Positions 34,704 to 46,600 of a stretch of DNA of 64,000 bases are shown here, piece after piece (within the stretch, counting starts at the first letter, position 1; each line of letters starts with the position of its first letter). The position numbers and the translations under genes were made by a program. The notes below the pieces were generated by a model. That model did not search any database, was not told the origin of the DNA, and worked only from the letters and a program-made list of their open reading frames with translations. The stretch lies in the NCBI RefSeq assembly GCF_963678635.1, contig NC_087063.1, forward strand, positions 15,941,006-16,005,005, in the 5' to 3' direction. The stretch is from Symsagittifera roscoffensis. Its lineage: Eukaryota > Xenacoelomorpha > Acoela > Convolutidae.

Positions 34704-35465
34704 GAAAAATTTATCAAAAAATTGATAAATTGAATTTATTTACCAAAAATCAGAAAATGAATAGGCCAGTTCTTCTTTAAGCGTTTGCATACAGTTTTTT
34801 GTAAAGGTTTTCCCCTTATGCCGAAAGCTTGCAAAAATTTTTTATCGAATTTTTCAAAGCAGTTTTTTAAGCAGCGAAAATATACCGTTGAGTATGTGAT
34901 AAAAATCAAAATTCGCTTAATCCATTGAGATTTTTGCCAGAGCATTGTAATATATACACTGTTTTTGTCTTTTTTCCTTTTCAAACGCTCATAATCGACG
35001 TTTCAAATATACCATTGGGTTAGTTTCCTGCTACTCTGTTCTACTTATAAATTAATCAGCAGATCCCAAAATTTAGTTTAAGTTATGAACTGTTGGATTA
35101 GTGAAAAGATGTTTTAAAGGCAGATAATAATGCAAAAAACGAGTTAATGCGCATTAAAATTTTGCTTGCAATATTGCTCACTCACTAATTTTTTGTAAAT
35201 AGAACTTCAGAAACGTTCGTTTTTCGATGATTTTGGCAGCAGAAAACTTTTGGTTATTTTTTGGGCCAAGTTAGCCACCTTGTTAAAATAAACGAAATAT
35301 AAGCCCTAAGATTGGCATAGGATGCAGTTTTTCAATTTCCTGAAAAGTTTGAACAAATCCGGAGTCAAATTATCAAATTCAGCGACTGAAATTTATTTTC
35401 ATCGCAACCCATCAGAAATTGGTAAGTAGCAAACTTGTCAATTAACTTCGGGTACATCGCGACTT
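34704..35465 (+). other. Unassigned; one short exon-like frame
   Basis: ATG at 35322 opens 33 codons (MQFFNFLKSLNKSGV...) ending at a strong donor, G|GTAAGTAGC, at 35421/35422. No matching downstream exon is clear. Otherwise I see nothing. Confidence 0.25.
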
Positions 35466-35686
35466 CGCGCAACCACAAAGATTCTGCGTGAACTTTGCTC
35501 GCCTCTTATAATATATTTCTCGACTTTGTACGACTAAAACTTTTGCCGGACTATGCGGAGCGCGACCCTGGAAATATATATGCTTCAAACTCAACTTGCT
35601 GCTTGAACTTTTCGTGGAGTAGTTTCACCAAAACAAACGGAGTAGGCATTGCTGAAACAATTTTTTTTCGATTATGTTTTTATTGA
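35466..35686 (+). pseudogene. Possible relic of mitochondrial ribosomal protein mL43
   Basis: One frame reads QPQRFCVNFARL, then after a frame change FVRLKLLPDYAERDPGNIYA. The order (QLQRL-F-F, then FVE...DFA..NPG..IY) recalls the L51/S25/CI-B8 domain of mL43. The Gly-Ser-Ser stretch expected between the two parts is missing, and a TGA lies nearby. If the resemblance is real, this is a broken copy. It could also be chance; the match is short. Confidence 0.22.
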
Positions 35687-37417
35687 GTTCTCCAATGTTG
35701 CTCAGATCATTTTTTTTCAGATAAAAGTATTGAAATAAAAAGTTTTAACAGTAGTTTTAAACTGTAGTTCTTAGCTGTTTTAAACTGAAATTCTTCCAGT
35801 TTTAGCAAAAGTAAGCCATTGGATCCTAACAATATAGTACTAGAGGATATGTATACAAAATTTTACAAAAACGTAGGAAGAAATTTTCAAAACAATTCTT
35901 CAAAAACAATTCCAAAACGTTTTCCAGCTCATTTTTTTCATATAACTACTAAGACTGCCCGGATTTTAGAACAAAGCTCTGAACGTTCTGAAAATTTTTA
36001 TTTGGTCTCGAGTAAAAGGTCTTTTGTGTGAATCCAAATTTGGTCTCATTTGGTCTTATGTGTGAATCGAAATTTATTCAACTAGAGCTCAATAAATTTG
36101 ATAGTTTGGTCAAACATTACCAAAAACTAAGTTTCAAGGAATTAATATGACGAATTATCTAGACTCGTTTTAATTTGAGAAGATGTTGAATGCGTGATGA
36201 TTGATTCGAATGCGTGATAAAAAAATTTTCATCACGACAGGATTAATATAAATATGTCACCTTTCAAACCCATGGAGTTTACCTGAAAATGGAGTAAAAT
36301 CGACTCGGTTTTTGCACCGATTCGATATTATCTCGAGGGTCAAAACCTTTTTTTTGCAAACTTGCTACAGTCTTATTAACAAAATGTTGCTCGCATCAAT
36401 GCAACTCCCTGAATGACCTGACTACTGTTTTGCATCTATGAAATATATTTTTTTCAAAAATGAAAAAAAGTTTTTAAAAATTGATTTGATTTTTTTTTCT
36501 AATTTTTCAAAAATATATATATTTTTCTTTAAAGTACTGTGAGTTATGAACAAGACCAGTTAGTTCGCCTCAGTTTCCTTTGGGACAATTTGTAGGCTGG
36601 ATTAAGTTGTAGCTCGATTTGGGTTTGCAGCAGAAAAATTTCTGTTGCAAAACCATTTCTATGTTCAAACAACACTTTCTAAAAAAGAACAATTTTACCT
36701 GCAAAAATTTGTGCTTTTTTGATCATAACGTGGTCCAGGCTGACTTTTTTTGAACACGTAAATATAATGTGACAATGAAATTTTGTGTGACTCGAAATTT
36801 AAAAATTTCATGTTTTTATATTACAAGATAAGTATATTCTGTCAAAAAATAGGCCTCAATTTTTAAGCATCAAGTTCTTTGGGAGTAAATTTTTTCTAGC
36901 AAAACAAAAAAATTTACGGTTTATAGTTATAGCTCTGAATAAAATTTAACAAATCAACTATCTCGGTGAATCCTCAAATTGCAGTTTACCTGAGCGGTTC
37001 TTGCCACTGAACATATGAGTTTTCCTTCTAAAGTGAAAACCTTGGGTTTTGGGTTTCCGTAATAATGAAATTGAAGGAAAATCATTCTCTTAAATGGAAA
37101 AATGTTTGTCATACGATTTTCATATGTAGATAACTTCAATAAATGAGAAAAAACGTATCGTAGAGTTTTCTTACATATTTTGCACGTATTAAATTATACA
37201 CTTTTTCCATATTTGAAATTTGTTTGATAAGCATTTTTGGTCAACACGGGTCCTTTTGAAAAAAAAGTTCGATATCAGCACGTCATTATTTTTCATATTT
37301 TCAGAGAGCTAGTTCAAGAGCCGAAAAAGTGCCAGAGAAAGAAGCTAAAACTCAGCAAAGTCTTAAATCAGTTTAAAAAATTAGAAACAATTATTCCATT
37401 GAATCTGAAGATCATTT
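35687..37417. other. Unassigned stretch with one old repeat relative
   Basis: No gene. Near 37085-37190 the sequence (AATGGAAAAATGTTTGTCAT and following) is a diverged relative of the duplicated block at 37920-38700. Confidence 0.35.
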
Positions 37418-37455
37418 GCAACATTCAGGGCTACAACCTGGTACGAGCAGTGTTG
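37418..37455 (-). repeat. Solo tip of the long inverted-repeat element
   Basis: Read on the minus strand, CACTGCTCGTACCAGGTTG followed by GCCCTGAATGTTGC matches the tip of the elements at 28585 and 45554. Confidence 0.55.
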
Positions 37456-37541
37456 TTTAGCATTTCATGACCTCAATTACCTTTTCGAATTTTGAAGAAG
37501 GTAAAAAATTGGGTCAGTTTTTTTTTCAGAAAAATTATTTA

Positions 37542-37615
37542 TCTCGTGGGATTGAGCCATGGACCTTCTTGGTCCCAGACGCTTACCACTAGACAATCCT
37601 GACTTATAGAGTGCT
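37542..37615 (-). pseudogene. tRNA-like relic or SINE head
   Basis: On the minus strand, TTGTCTAGTGGTAAGCG resembles an A-box/D-arm and GGCTCAATCCCA a B-box, at tRNA spacing. A GGACC...GGTCC stem sits where the anticodon stem should be. The loop lacks the usual U33 and the acceptor ends do not pair well, so it is a relic. Confidence 0.4.
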
Positions 37616-37919
37616 GTGAATCGCTCACTAATAGACTAAAGTGACTCAAAAACGCTGTGACAGTTTGATGCTGAAAAGTAAACGTGAACTTTTCTTTCGT
37701 GTCGAATTACCCTGCGCCACAGAATTGCTCCAAAATCAATTGAGGCAGCCCAATTATTATTGTCTTAATACTCACCTTAAGATTCAGTTTATGGACAGCC
37801 AGAGCGTAAAGTGCTTTGCTTACTATATATTCACGCGATGATTTCTTAATGATTCAAATAAACGCCTAGCAGAAACTTTTATCGCAACTGCATTGTAATT
37901 TAAAAACCAAAAACTAAAA

Positions 37920-38700
37920 ATTTTATGGAAAAGTGGCTTCATGAAAATTCCATATAAAATTGCGTTTAATAATGTGGTTACAAATAATAAAGCACACAGT
38001 TTTTTCTTCTTTTTTAGTCGCAAATTAACTTCTCTGCTGAACAAACATATTCCAAAAAAAACTGTAAGCTAAATATGCATGTTTTTTGTACAACTTGGCT
38101 CAGACAGAAATGTTTGCAAAAATGAATCAAAAGTGACAACGAATGTTTTGCCTGAACAAAAAAATTTCTTTTCACATGGTTTTAAAACATGTCTTGATTC
38201 CAGCCCCTAATTTTTTGGGAAAACTTTTAAACAAAATATTACTTTTAATCAATAGTTCGGGTGAAAATGTTGCTTTTTCTCATACTACACAAAAAAAGAA
38301 TTTTCAATTTGCAATTTTTCTGCAAAATTTCAGCTTTTAACAAATTTTTGTTTTGAAAAACATTTTGATCATTGTGTTTTTGGACCAAGTTTGGACATTA
38401 CTTTTTTGATTATGGAAAAATGTTTGTTATACAATTTTCATTTGTGGGAAAAGTTATATCAGAATATCTTGTATATTTTGAAACCGTATGTAACCCATAT
38501 ATAGAATTGTATGTGAAGACATTTTTCAATTAGGTCAATTCGAGCATGGTCGAACACGGTCGGAACATACCTCGAGCACGGACGAAAAAAAAAGTCCAGA
38601 AGAAACATCTACAACCCAAAACATCTACAAACATCCAAATATTTACAATTTTTTTAACTGAAATTGCAAACCAGTAATCCAAAAGATAGAAAAAAGAGCT
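37920..38700. repeat. Direct duplication, copy 1
   Basis: Landmarks shared with 39448-40733: TAAAGCACACAGTTTT, TTTAGTCG.AA.CTAACTTCTC, ATTTCAGCTTTTAACAAATT, TGGAAAAATGTTTGTTATAC, ACAAACATCCAAATA.TTACA and CCAAAAGATAGAAAA. It lacks the MITE found in copy 2. Confidence 0.85.
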
Positions 38701-39105
38701 CAAAAATAGTTCATCGCTAGACGGCATTTAAATTGAAAATAACTCTAATCATTTCATTTTGATTAAAAAATCATCATAAGATATTAGTCAAAAAGCAAAC
38801 ATAACATTGTTTAAAATTGGATGATTCATGTTGTATCAAAGTCGAAACATGCCCAAATTCGGTCGAGCACGGTCGAAACATAACGTGATTGGGTCGAGCA
38901 CGGACGAGCATATTTTTTTTCGGTCCGGCACGGTCACAACATATCTTGTCTGGGTCAAGCACGGTCGAGCAGCACATTTTTTTCGGTCGAGAACGTTCGA
39001 AACATACCGACATTTGGTCAAGCACGGTCGAGACATACCGAATTTTGGTCGAGATGGTCAAAACATACCAATTTTCTGTCGAAACGGTTGCAATATAAAG
39101 TGAGC
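38535..39105. repeat. CGAGCACGGTCGAAACATA minisatellite
   Basis: About eight units between 38840 and 39105, each with a GGTCGAGCACGGTCGAAACA-like core and a variable T-rich spacer of 20-30 bp. A shorter outlier with the same core lies at 38535-38590, and another at 40549-40605. The units read through in several frames without stops, which explains the overlapping open frames on both strands. Confidence 0.85.
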
Positions 39106-39447
39106 ACCTTGACCCGGGTAAATTTTGAATATTATTTTGAGTAAATTTTGAATACACCAGTCTTTTTTATCTCCAGTTTTCCTACACTTAACTAGCATCA
39201 GTTAATGCCAAAAATTCTGATGACTTCATGCAAGTTCTGATGAATAAATGGATAATTCAATTGAGTTTCAGCGCATCACCCATCCTCAGTTTAGGTTTAG
39301 ATTTGAACTGCTGTATGTTTTAAGTGGCTGTTAAATAGACTGGAAATCACCCATCAGATGCCTTGGTTGATCTACAAACGGCAAAAAAAATTGTTTATAA
39401 TACACCTCGATACAAAAAAATGAGCTTTTGTTAAATTCGTTACCATG

Positions 39448-40733
39448 AGTTTATGGAAAAAAATGGCATCATAAAATTTCCAAATAAAATTGCTTTATAT
39501 AAAGTGGTTGCAAATATTAAAGCACACAGTTTTCTCTTTTTATTTTAGTCGTAAGCTAACTTCTCTGTTCAACAAAAATATTCCGAAAAAAAAATTGTTA
39601 GCAGAAATTGTATGTTTTTTTTTCTATAACGAGGCTCAGACAAAAATGTGTACAAAAAAATTAAAAGTGACAACAAATATTTTGTGCGAACTATGTGTTT
39701 TTATTTTTACATGGTTTAAAAAAAATTGACCTGTTTCCAGGGGCGGATTTAGGGGGGGGGGGGGCGGGGGGCGGACACTCCCTCTTCAGGGATTCGACAC
39801 CCTGCCGACCCAAAGGGTCCCCCCTTTGATACTTTTTAAGAAATCCATTTTTGGCCGACCGACCCTAAAATTTTTGTAAAGGCGCCTTTGGCGCCAATAT
39901 ACTAATTTTGAGGGGGAAGCGCGCGCCGAAAAAACGCAATTTTTTGGTCAAAATTTTCCAAAAAGTGCCTAAAAACGCCTTTTTTTCCTGTTTTTTTTTT
40001 CAAAAATTTGCCTGCGGCGCAGAAAATTTTGCCAAAATAGGGGCAAATTAGTGCTTTGGGAGAGCTCAAAAAATCAATTTGGTTGACCTAAAAAAAAGTC
40101 GTCAAAATTTTCGATTTCTTTTTGAAAATCCGCCCCCCCCCCACCTCGAGAAAATCCTAGATCCGCCCCTGCCTGTTTCAAAAACATAGCTTGATTCCAG
40201 TCTCTTACTTTTTGGGAAAATTTTTAAGCAAAAATTAAAAATTACAGTTATGGCAATAATTCGGGTGAAAATGGTTTTTTTTTCTGTTATTACAAAAAGA
40301 GTTTTCAAAATGCAGTTTTTCTGCAAAATTTCAGCTTTTAACAAATTTTTGTTGAGAAAAATATTTTGATCATTGTGTTTTTGGACTTAGTTTGGACATT
40401 ACTTTTATGGTTATGGAAAAATGTTTGTTATACAATTTTCATTTGTGAGAAAAGTTTTATCAGAACTTTTTGTATATTTTGAAAACGTATGTCATCCATA
40501 TTTAGAATTGTATGTGAAGACATTTTTCAATTAGGTCAATTGTAATACAGTCGAGCATGGTCGAACACAGTTGGAACATACCTCGAGCACGGACGAAAAA
40601 AAATTGTCCCGCGGCAATTTGGAGTCAAGAAAAAACATCTCCAATCCAAAACATCTACAAACATCCAAATACTTACAATTTTTTTAAACTGAAATTGCAA
40701 ACCAGTATTCCAAAAGATAGAAAACAAGCTTGT
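39448..40733. repeat. Direct duplication, copy 2, split by a MITE
   Basis: Same landmarks as 37920-38700, interrupted at 39738-40171 by a complete MITE. A third partial copy starts at 40735 (TTTTTGGACAAAAATTGAAC...). Confidence 0.85.
39738..40171 (+). mobile_element. hAT-type MITE, complete, with 8-bp TSD
   Basis: 434 bp. Tips are CAGGGGCGGATTTAGG and its inverse, CCTAGATCCGCCCCTG. Target duplication CCTGTTTC is perfect at 39730-39737 and 40172-40179. An 8-bp duplication with CAGGGGCGG tips is typical of hAT-group elements. It is non-coding, with a GGCGCCTTTGGCGCC palindrome inside. This is the reference copy for the family here. Confidence 0.93.
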
Positions 40734-40890
40734 GTTTTTGGACAAAAATTGAACATTATTTTTTTATTCATGTAGAAATGCTTCTTATATAACTTTCATC
40801 TATGGGAAAATTTATATCAGAATTTCATAAATATTTTGCATAGAATTATATGGAATCGTATGTCAAGAGGTTTTTCAGTTAAGTGAATTG

Positions 40891-41809
40891 TATAAGTTTT
40901 GGTAAACACGAGTGGTGCGAAAAATGACTAGGTACTGCTCTCTAAAACACTACCGGCATTGCTGATCACTCAATGGGGTTTTAGGGAAATTTTTCGAAAC
41001 TTCCGTTGACAATTTGATTGGCAGCAAAAAATGTGTTGCTCGTTTTTTTCCTCCATCACTTTTTATTAGCATCAATTTTTTGTCAAGTGGAGGTTTTACA
41101 AGGTTAAAAAAGAAAATCAAAACTTACTTTAATGTCTTTTTAGTCCGCTTATCGTTTTTTGTACTATTCAGACAATGGAAACAACAAAATTACTTGTCGG
41201 TTGGAGCGAAAAAAAGTGCCAAAGTTCCTGTAAACTTTCATCGTAACCGCTGCGACCCACAATGATGCGACCGCAAAATAAGACTTGGCGCGACTCAAAT
41301 GAGATATATCCCGACTTTTGTTATCAACTCCAACTGCTTTCTGCTTCATTTTTGTAATGTGATATTTGACCAGAACAGAAGTTTTGTTGCTTCGATAAAT
41401 GTTTCAAATTTGCAATAAAGAAACTGAACTTAAGAACTTATTCTGTTTTTGACTTGGGATACCGTTATGTTGATGCTATGATTCTTTTTTAATGATTCAT
41501 GATTGGATCAAAATTTTTAATGTTGCAAATCTTATAAGCATTCTATAATCTGATTTGTTCAGCTCTCAAATTAACAATTTGTATTACCTTTTTTTCAATT
41601 GCTATGCTAGACTATTTGGCAGCGCCAGCGAGTTAACTAAAATAGATCGAGAATAGTGAATAAATGTGTCATTTAAGACGTGAAAAAGCAGAAAAAAACG
41701 CAATCTGATTGATCAAAACAAAATGAACTCGTAACTATAACTAGAATTCAAACTACAGATTCTTATTTGCTTACGTTATTCAGGCAATCAGAAGTTTCAC
41801 CTGTTAAAA
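40891..41809. other. Unassigned stretch
   Basis: No supported feature. Confidence 0.35.
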
Positions 41810-42263
41810 AATTACCCAAAAAACATCAGTTGATGACTTAACAACCAAATGGTTACGCTTAAGTGGGTGTGTGACTCGAAAGGCTAAACACTGTTATGTG
41901 AAGCACCGATATTTGTGCGTCAACGCGAGGCCAATGCCTGAGCCGCCAAGTCAAGTTAATGTTGTCCCGGTGCGTACATTCAAGAGGCAAAATAGTCAGA
42001 ATGTAGCGTCATGATCACCCTTGCTAGCTCAAAAATGTAGACAAGTTCCCGGTGGGAGACATTCATTTCGTTTGAATAGTTCTAAAGTTTTGATGGAGTC
42101 AAAACCATTGCCACTGGCTTTTAACAGTTGGGGTGCAGATGGAAGGAACTTATATGCTAAATACTATTCATGGCAACCATTTGAAAGCGGTATAAAAAAT
42201 AGTCTTCTAAATATGCTTTTTTTTAAAAACCTGTTTCTACTCTTGGAAGCAAACTGCTTTTAG
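41810..42263 (+). pseudogene. Open frame with a single in-frame TGA, unknown
   Basis: About 68 codons (with KHCYVKHRYLCVNARPMPEP), then TGA at 42012-42014, then about 82 more codons in the same frame (with LAFNSWGADGRNLYAKYYS). The part around the TGA has more G+C than its surroundings. There is no family match and no clear start. It may be a pseudogene or chance; I see no evidence of selenocysteine insertion. Confidence 0.25.
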
Positions 42264-43217
42264 AGCAATCTGCTTAGATCACCCCTCCAAAAAATTAACA
42301 TAACAGGCTTAGAGGCACAAAATTTTTTTTATTTATGAATTAGTTTTTACTTTCTCAGATAATGATTTTCAAATTTCGATATTAAGATAATTATGAAAAA
42401 TAAATCAAAATGTTATGTTTTTTATAGTCATAGCAAACCGTTTATTCATTAGAGCATTTAATCATGTTATTTTATTACATTGATCATACAAAAAAACAGA
42501 ATTTTTTTCGGAAGCTTATTTTGTTGATGGTTTATATGAATATAAATGGCATTTAATATGATTCTGAGTTGGATTTTTTTTGTTTTGGGGGCTATTTTAT
42601 AATGATAATCATCTGTGTACAGATTGCGTTTTCCAGATAAACAGTGGTGGAAAATTGTAATTGCTTTATTCGTGAATATTTAAAATTTAATTAGAACTGC
42701 ACGCAGGATGATGTTTTAATTCAATCAAATTTTCATTTGCACCCCTTGCATTTTCCTATTTGCTCAATATTAACAGTTTAAGCTCATCTCCTTATCCGCA
42801 GCAATCTCGCAAATTTCATCTGAACAAATCTTGATTAGTTTTTGTTCCTCAACTAATGAACACGTGCACATCATTGGCTACAAGGCTCACTTAATCAGGA
42901 ATTGATTTCAACTAATAGGATTAACCTTTGATTAACGTCCTCGCAAAAGTCTTTGAGAATTACTACCAGTTGCCTTTTTTGGACGTCTTTGAAACTTTAA
43001 GTCGATTAAAATCAATGTTTCGAGTAAGAAAAATGATGAAAAACAACGATATCTATATACATTAAATTATATGAAAGATTATAATTCGATCGAAAATTTC
43101 ATTGAAGTCAAATCAAGCAGTTGTGATTGCTGAGGGGAAGTTGGGTTCTAAATATTGAAGGGTAAATTAAAAAATAAACATTTAATTCTGTCTTGAGTTT
43201 TTTGAGTGGCTGTAAAT
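42264..43217. other. 3' flank of the unc-4 homologue
   Basis: No gene. Its minus-strand transcript's 3' untranslated region should begin here; AATAAA-type signals read on the minus strand lie near 42665 and 42440. TAAT and ATTA words are common, including AAATTTAATTAGAACT at 42683, which recurs in the 5' flank. Confidence 0.4.
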
Positions 43218-43686
43218 TTACAGATCGAGCAAACTGTCAATTCTGAAGCTCTTCTTTTGATCATCGCATTCATGATAGTTAATTTTTTCCATATTAGGAC
43301 TTGTCGAACTTTTCAGGAAAGTCGGCGAAACGAACCTCAAGTTGTTGTCGAAGCTCTGCTGCGCACATCTTTTGGTTATCATATCAACGGTGCTTTCGAA
43401 AAGTGTTAGTCTGTCGCCTTTTTTCACATCAGTGGAGTTCGACTCACCGGGTCCCACAAACGAAAATTTGTCACCAAAGATTTGAAATTTTGGGTTGGCC
43501 ATACAAACGCCAGGCATCGGTTTTGACTCTTCTTTTTGGAATATTTTGGATTCCTTTGAAGTCAGAATGCTTTTGGACATTACAAGTGCCTTGTTTTGTT
43601 TTTGGGTCTCTGTTGGAGATAGATGTTGATTTTGATGTTTGGCTCCTTGATTTGAGCCCGAATTGGTACTGACGATCGGCTCACCA
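43218..43686 (-). CDS. unc-4: unc-4 exon 4 (C-terminus with eh1-like motif)
   Basis: Acceptor TTTTTTTTGTAG|TGGTGAG restores Ser-Gly-Glu-Pro-Ile, the expected continuation of the family motif. About 156 residues rich in Ser, Lys and Asn, ending FRIDSLLDL and TAA at 43220-43218. Confidence 0.88.
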
Positions 43687-46600
43687 CTACAAAAAAAAAC
43701 AAAGTTAAGTTTTCCATCATTAATATTGTACCTAGGCGCTGTGCGTTTGATTTATACCTAAATACACTCGTGCTGTGTGATGCAATTTTATAGACTGTAC
43801 TCCCCCCTCCAAAAGTTTGACCCCCTTGCCACTCAAAGGGTCCCCCTTTTAGTTTTGTTTACAGCATCCCATTTTAGGCTGACCAACTTCGCCTCCTGCG
43901 GCGCTGAACATTTTGTCAAAATAGGGTCTTCATCCCCCCACATCTTTCACCTCGAAAAATCATAGACCCCCCCCCTGCGCATGGGATGACGCCTTGCTGG
44001 CTCCCACTCAAATTTTCAAATTCTATATCTTTTTCAATTTGACTTAATTCCGCTGAAGAAACTAAAGAAATATTTTTCTGAAGAAACTGAAGAAATGCAT
44101 TTTTAAAGTGAGTATGGAGTTGTGAATGTAATGTTTTTTTATTATGTTTACCTGCAGGTGAGTGGGTGTGCATTGTGAGGGGGTCTGCCCGGCCCCTTGC
44201 GGGTGTTCTCCATCTTCCTCCACTTGGCCCGTCTGTTCTGGAACCACACCTGTGAACAAAAATAATACACGACATCAACAAATAATTACAACAAACTTTT
44301 TAACTGATATTGTCAACTATCCCCTATATACGAATTTTGTACCTTGTTAACTATCCCTCCCCCCCCCCCCCCGACTTAACAAGTTTTTGGCAGCATACAC
44401 TTTGATGATTTTCGTAAATCATTGCAACCTGCACATAACTTTTTGATCCTCTTTGGCAAAAACAAGTATGGCAACATCTCAAGGAAAGATATAAGGTCTA
44501 CATAAAGTATCCTTATTGCAAAATGCATCCAATATCGGATAAGAAATTAATTATTACCTGAAATAAAAAAATATATAAATAATTTTTATTATTTTTCTCT
44601 GGATATTTTCGATTTACGTCACGCATACAAAGGTGCTTTCACGGTCTAGTTAAATTGCCTATTTTTGGGAATAATTGTTTTAAATCCTTTAATTATCTAT
44701 TCTATTAGCCGCTAATTCGCTTTGCTCGGTCTCAAGGGAGGTAAAAGCGGAAAATGGACAAAAAGTGGAATTCAAAGCTTAGATTTAAGCGTCAGTTAAA
44801 TCTAGCCAGGTAATTTTAAATTCATTAAACAGAAAGTCCCATTAAAAATCCACGACTAATTATAACTACCAATTGTTTCCACAAAAAAAGAAGAAATACA
44901 AACACAAAAGTGTTCAAAACAAAAAGGTGTAAATGTTAGAACAATTAATCAGCAGATATATTATTGTCAAATTATTTGGTCGAAGCAATTTATAGCCCAA
45001 TTGAGAGAAGCGTAAAAAATCAATAGAATTGTGGGGAGATAGTTAAATTTAAATCTACCTAATGAGGTTGAGAGTTCTTTCAATGAAAAAACAATGAGCG
45101 CTCTCTAGTATGCAATATTAATTCGACTCATTAACTGGTTAAGAGCTCAATTAGGGGGCACGCATCATCAAAGACATTTCAGGAATCTTAAAATGAACCT
45201 AAGAATTATAGAAATCTAAAAATAACAATAAATTTCTCTATTTGTATAGGTGCTCAGAAAAACTTGAAGTATCAAGTCGCCCATAACCCGTCCTTTCAAT
45301 TTCTTGATACGTCAGCTCACTGACTTACCACCAACTTTTTTTACATACTAGAAAAATTAATCACTGTATTTGTTTATATATTGTTATTTTTGTTCTTGAA
45401 ACATAGTAGGCTATCAAAACAAAGAATTTTGAGGTAAAAGGGTAACCGTTGGAAATTGCTGACAATGCTCGTACCCGAAATTCGAAGCAATATTTCAGTT
45501 TCGACAATTTTCTTAGGTTTGCTAAATTTTTAGATTAACATAGTAGATAAACAAGACTGATCGTATATCAGGGCAAAGCCACGAATGTTCTGACAGCCCC
45601 TTAATTCATATTGAAAACCTAAAAATTTTGGACAATATCAAAACGAGAAATTTTGAGTCGTATGAAATTAATTGGACCGGTTAACTAACCTCAGTTCAGT
45701 TTGGAACAATTTTGTTTTGCGGGATAATTCGTTACGCACAAAGAACTTGCGTTATGCTCTCAGTAGTATGAATAAATTCTTCAAAGCGCGCATAATGTAG
45801 TCCGAAACATGGCCAATTTGGCAATTTTTAAACCCCCGGAACTTTACAAAAAGTAATCGGAGGTGAAATATCTTTTTAAATTTAAACTCAGAAAACCGAT
45901 ATTTTCAATAAGGTATAGAAAATGTTTGTTGAAAACTATTATTTCGATCTGTGAAAACTGAATGAATTAAAAGCCCACACGGAGCATAAATATTCCGTTT
46001 TCTTCGAAAGTCGGAACAAATGGGCTACAAAATACTGTAGTTTTTATAAATATTTTTTTCACGAGGAAGGGCTAACTTGTTCCCCCATTTCCCGATACAA
46101 GCATGCCTTGTTGATTTTGAAATTCATTTTACGAGCATCATTGAGTTCTTTTTGTTCCGACTTTTGTAACAAAATAACAGAATAAATATGCTCGGGGTGG
46201 CTTTTTTTTCTGCAGACAAATTTTGACTTTTTAACTAGCCATTTTTGAGGATTTTTTGTATAATTCAAAACTTATTGCTGTCCTGAACTGAAATTTGAAA
46301 AAAATTTAATTTGTGATCAGTTTCTGTAAAGTTATGAGGCTCAAAGAATGTCATTTAGGCCAATTTGGGACAATTAACGCGCGATATATTTCGCGCTATT
46401 AACGCGTCAGCGAAGATTTAATCCGTCTTAGAAATTGTTCCTAATTGGTTGAAGGAAGCTTGTTTGCCATAATTGATTTGTTACTAGGAGCGAAATCTAT
46501 CACTTCGTACTTGATATCGCGTGTGGGGGATGAGTTTCAAAAGAATCTCAAATTTTGAAAAATTTCTCTTTTCATTTTGTTTTATTACATTTAATTTTTT

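Noticed and set aside
38774-39157. Repetitive frames on both strands around the minisatellite
   Set aside because: They arise from translating the CGAGCACGG repeat; overlapping frames on both strands are equally open.
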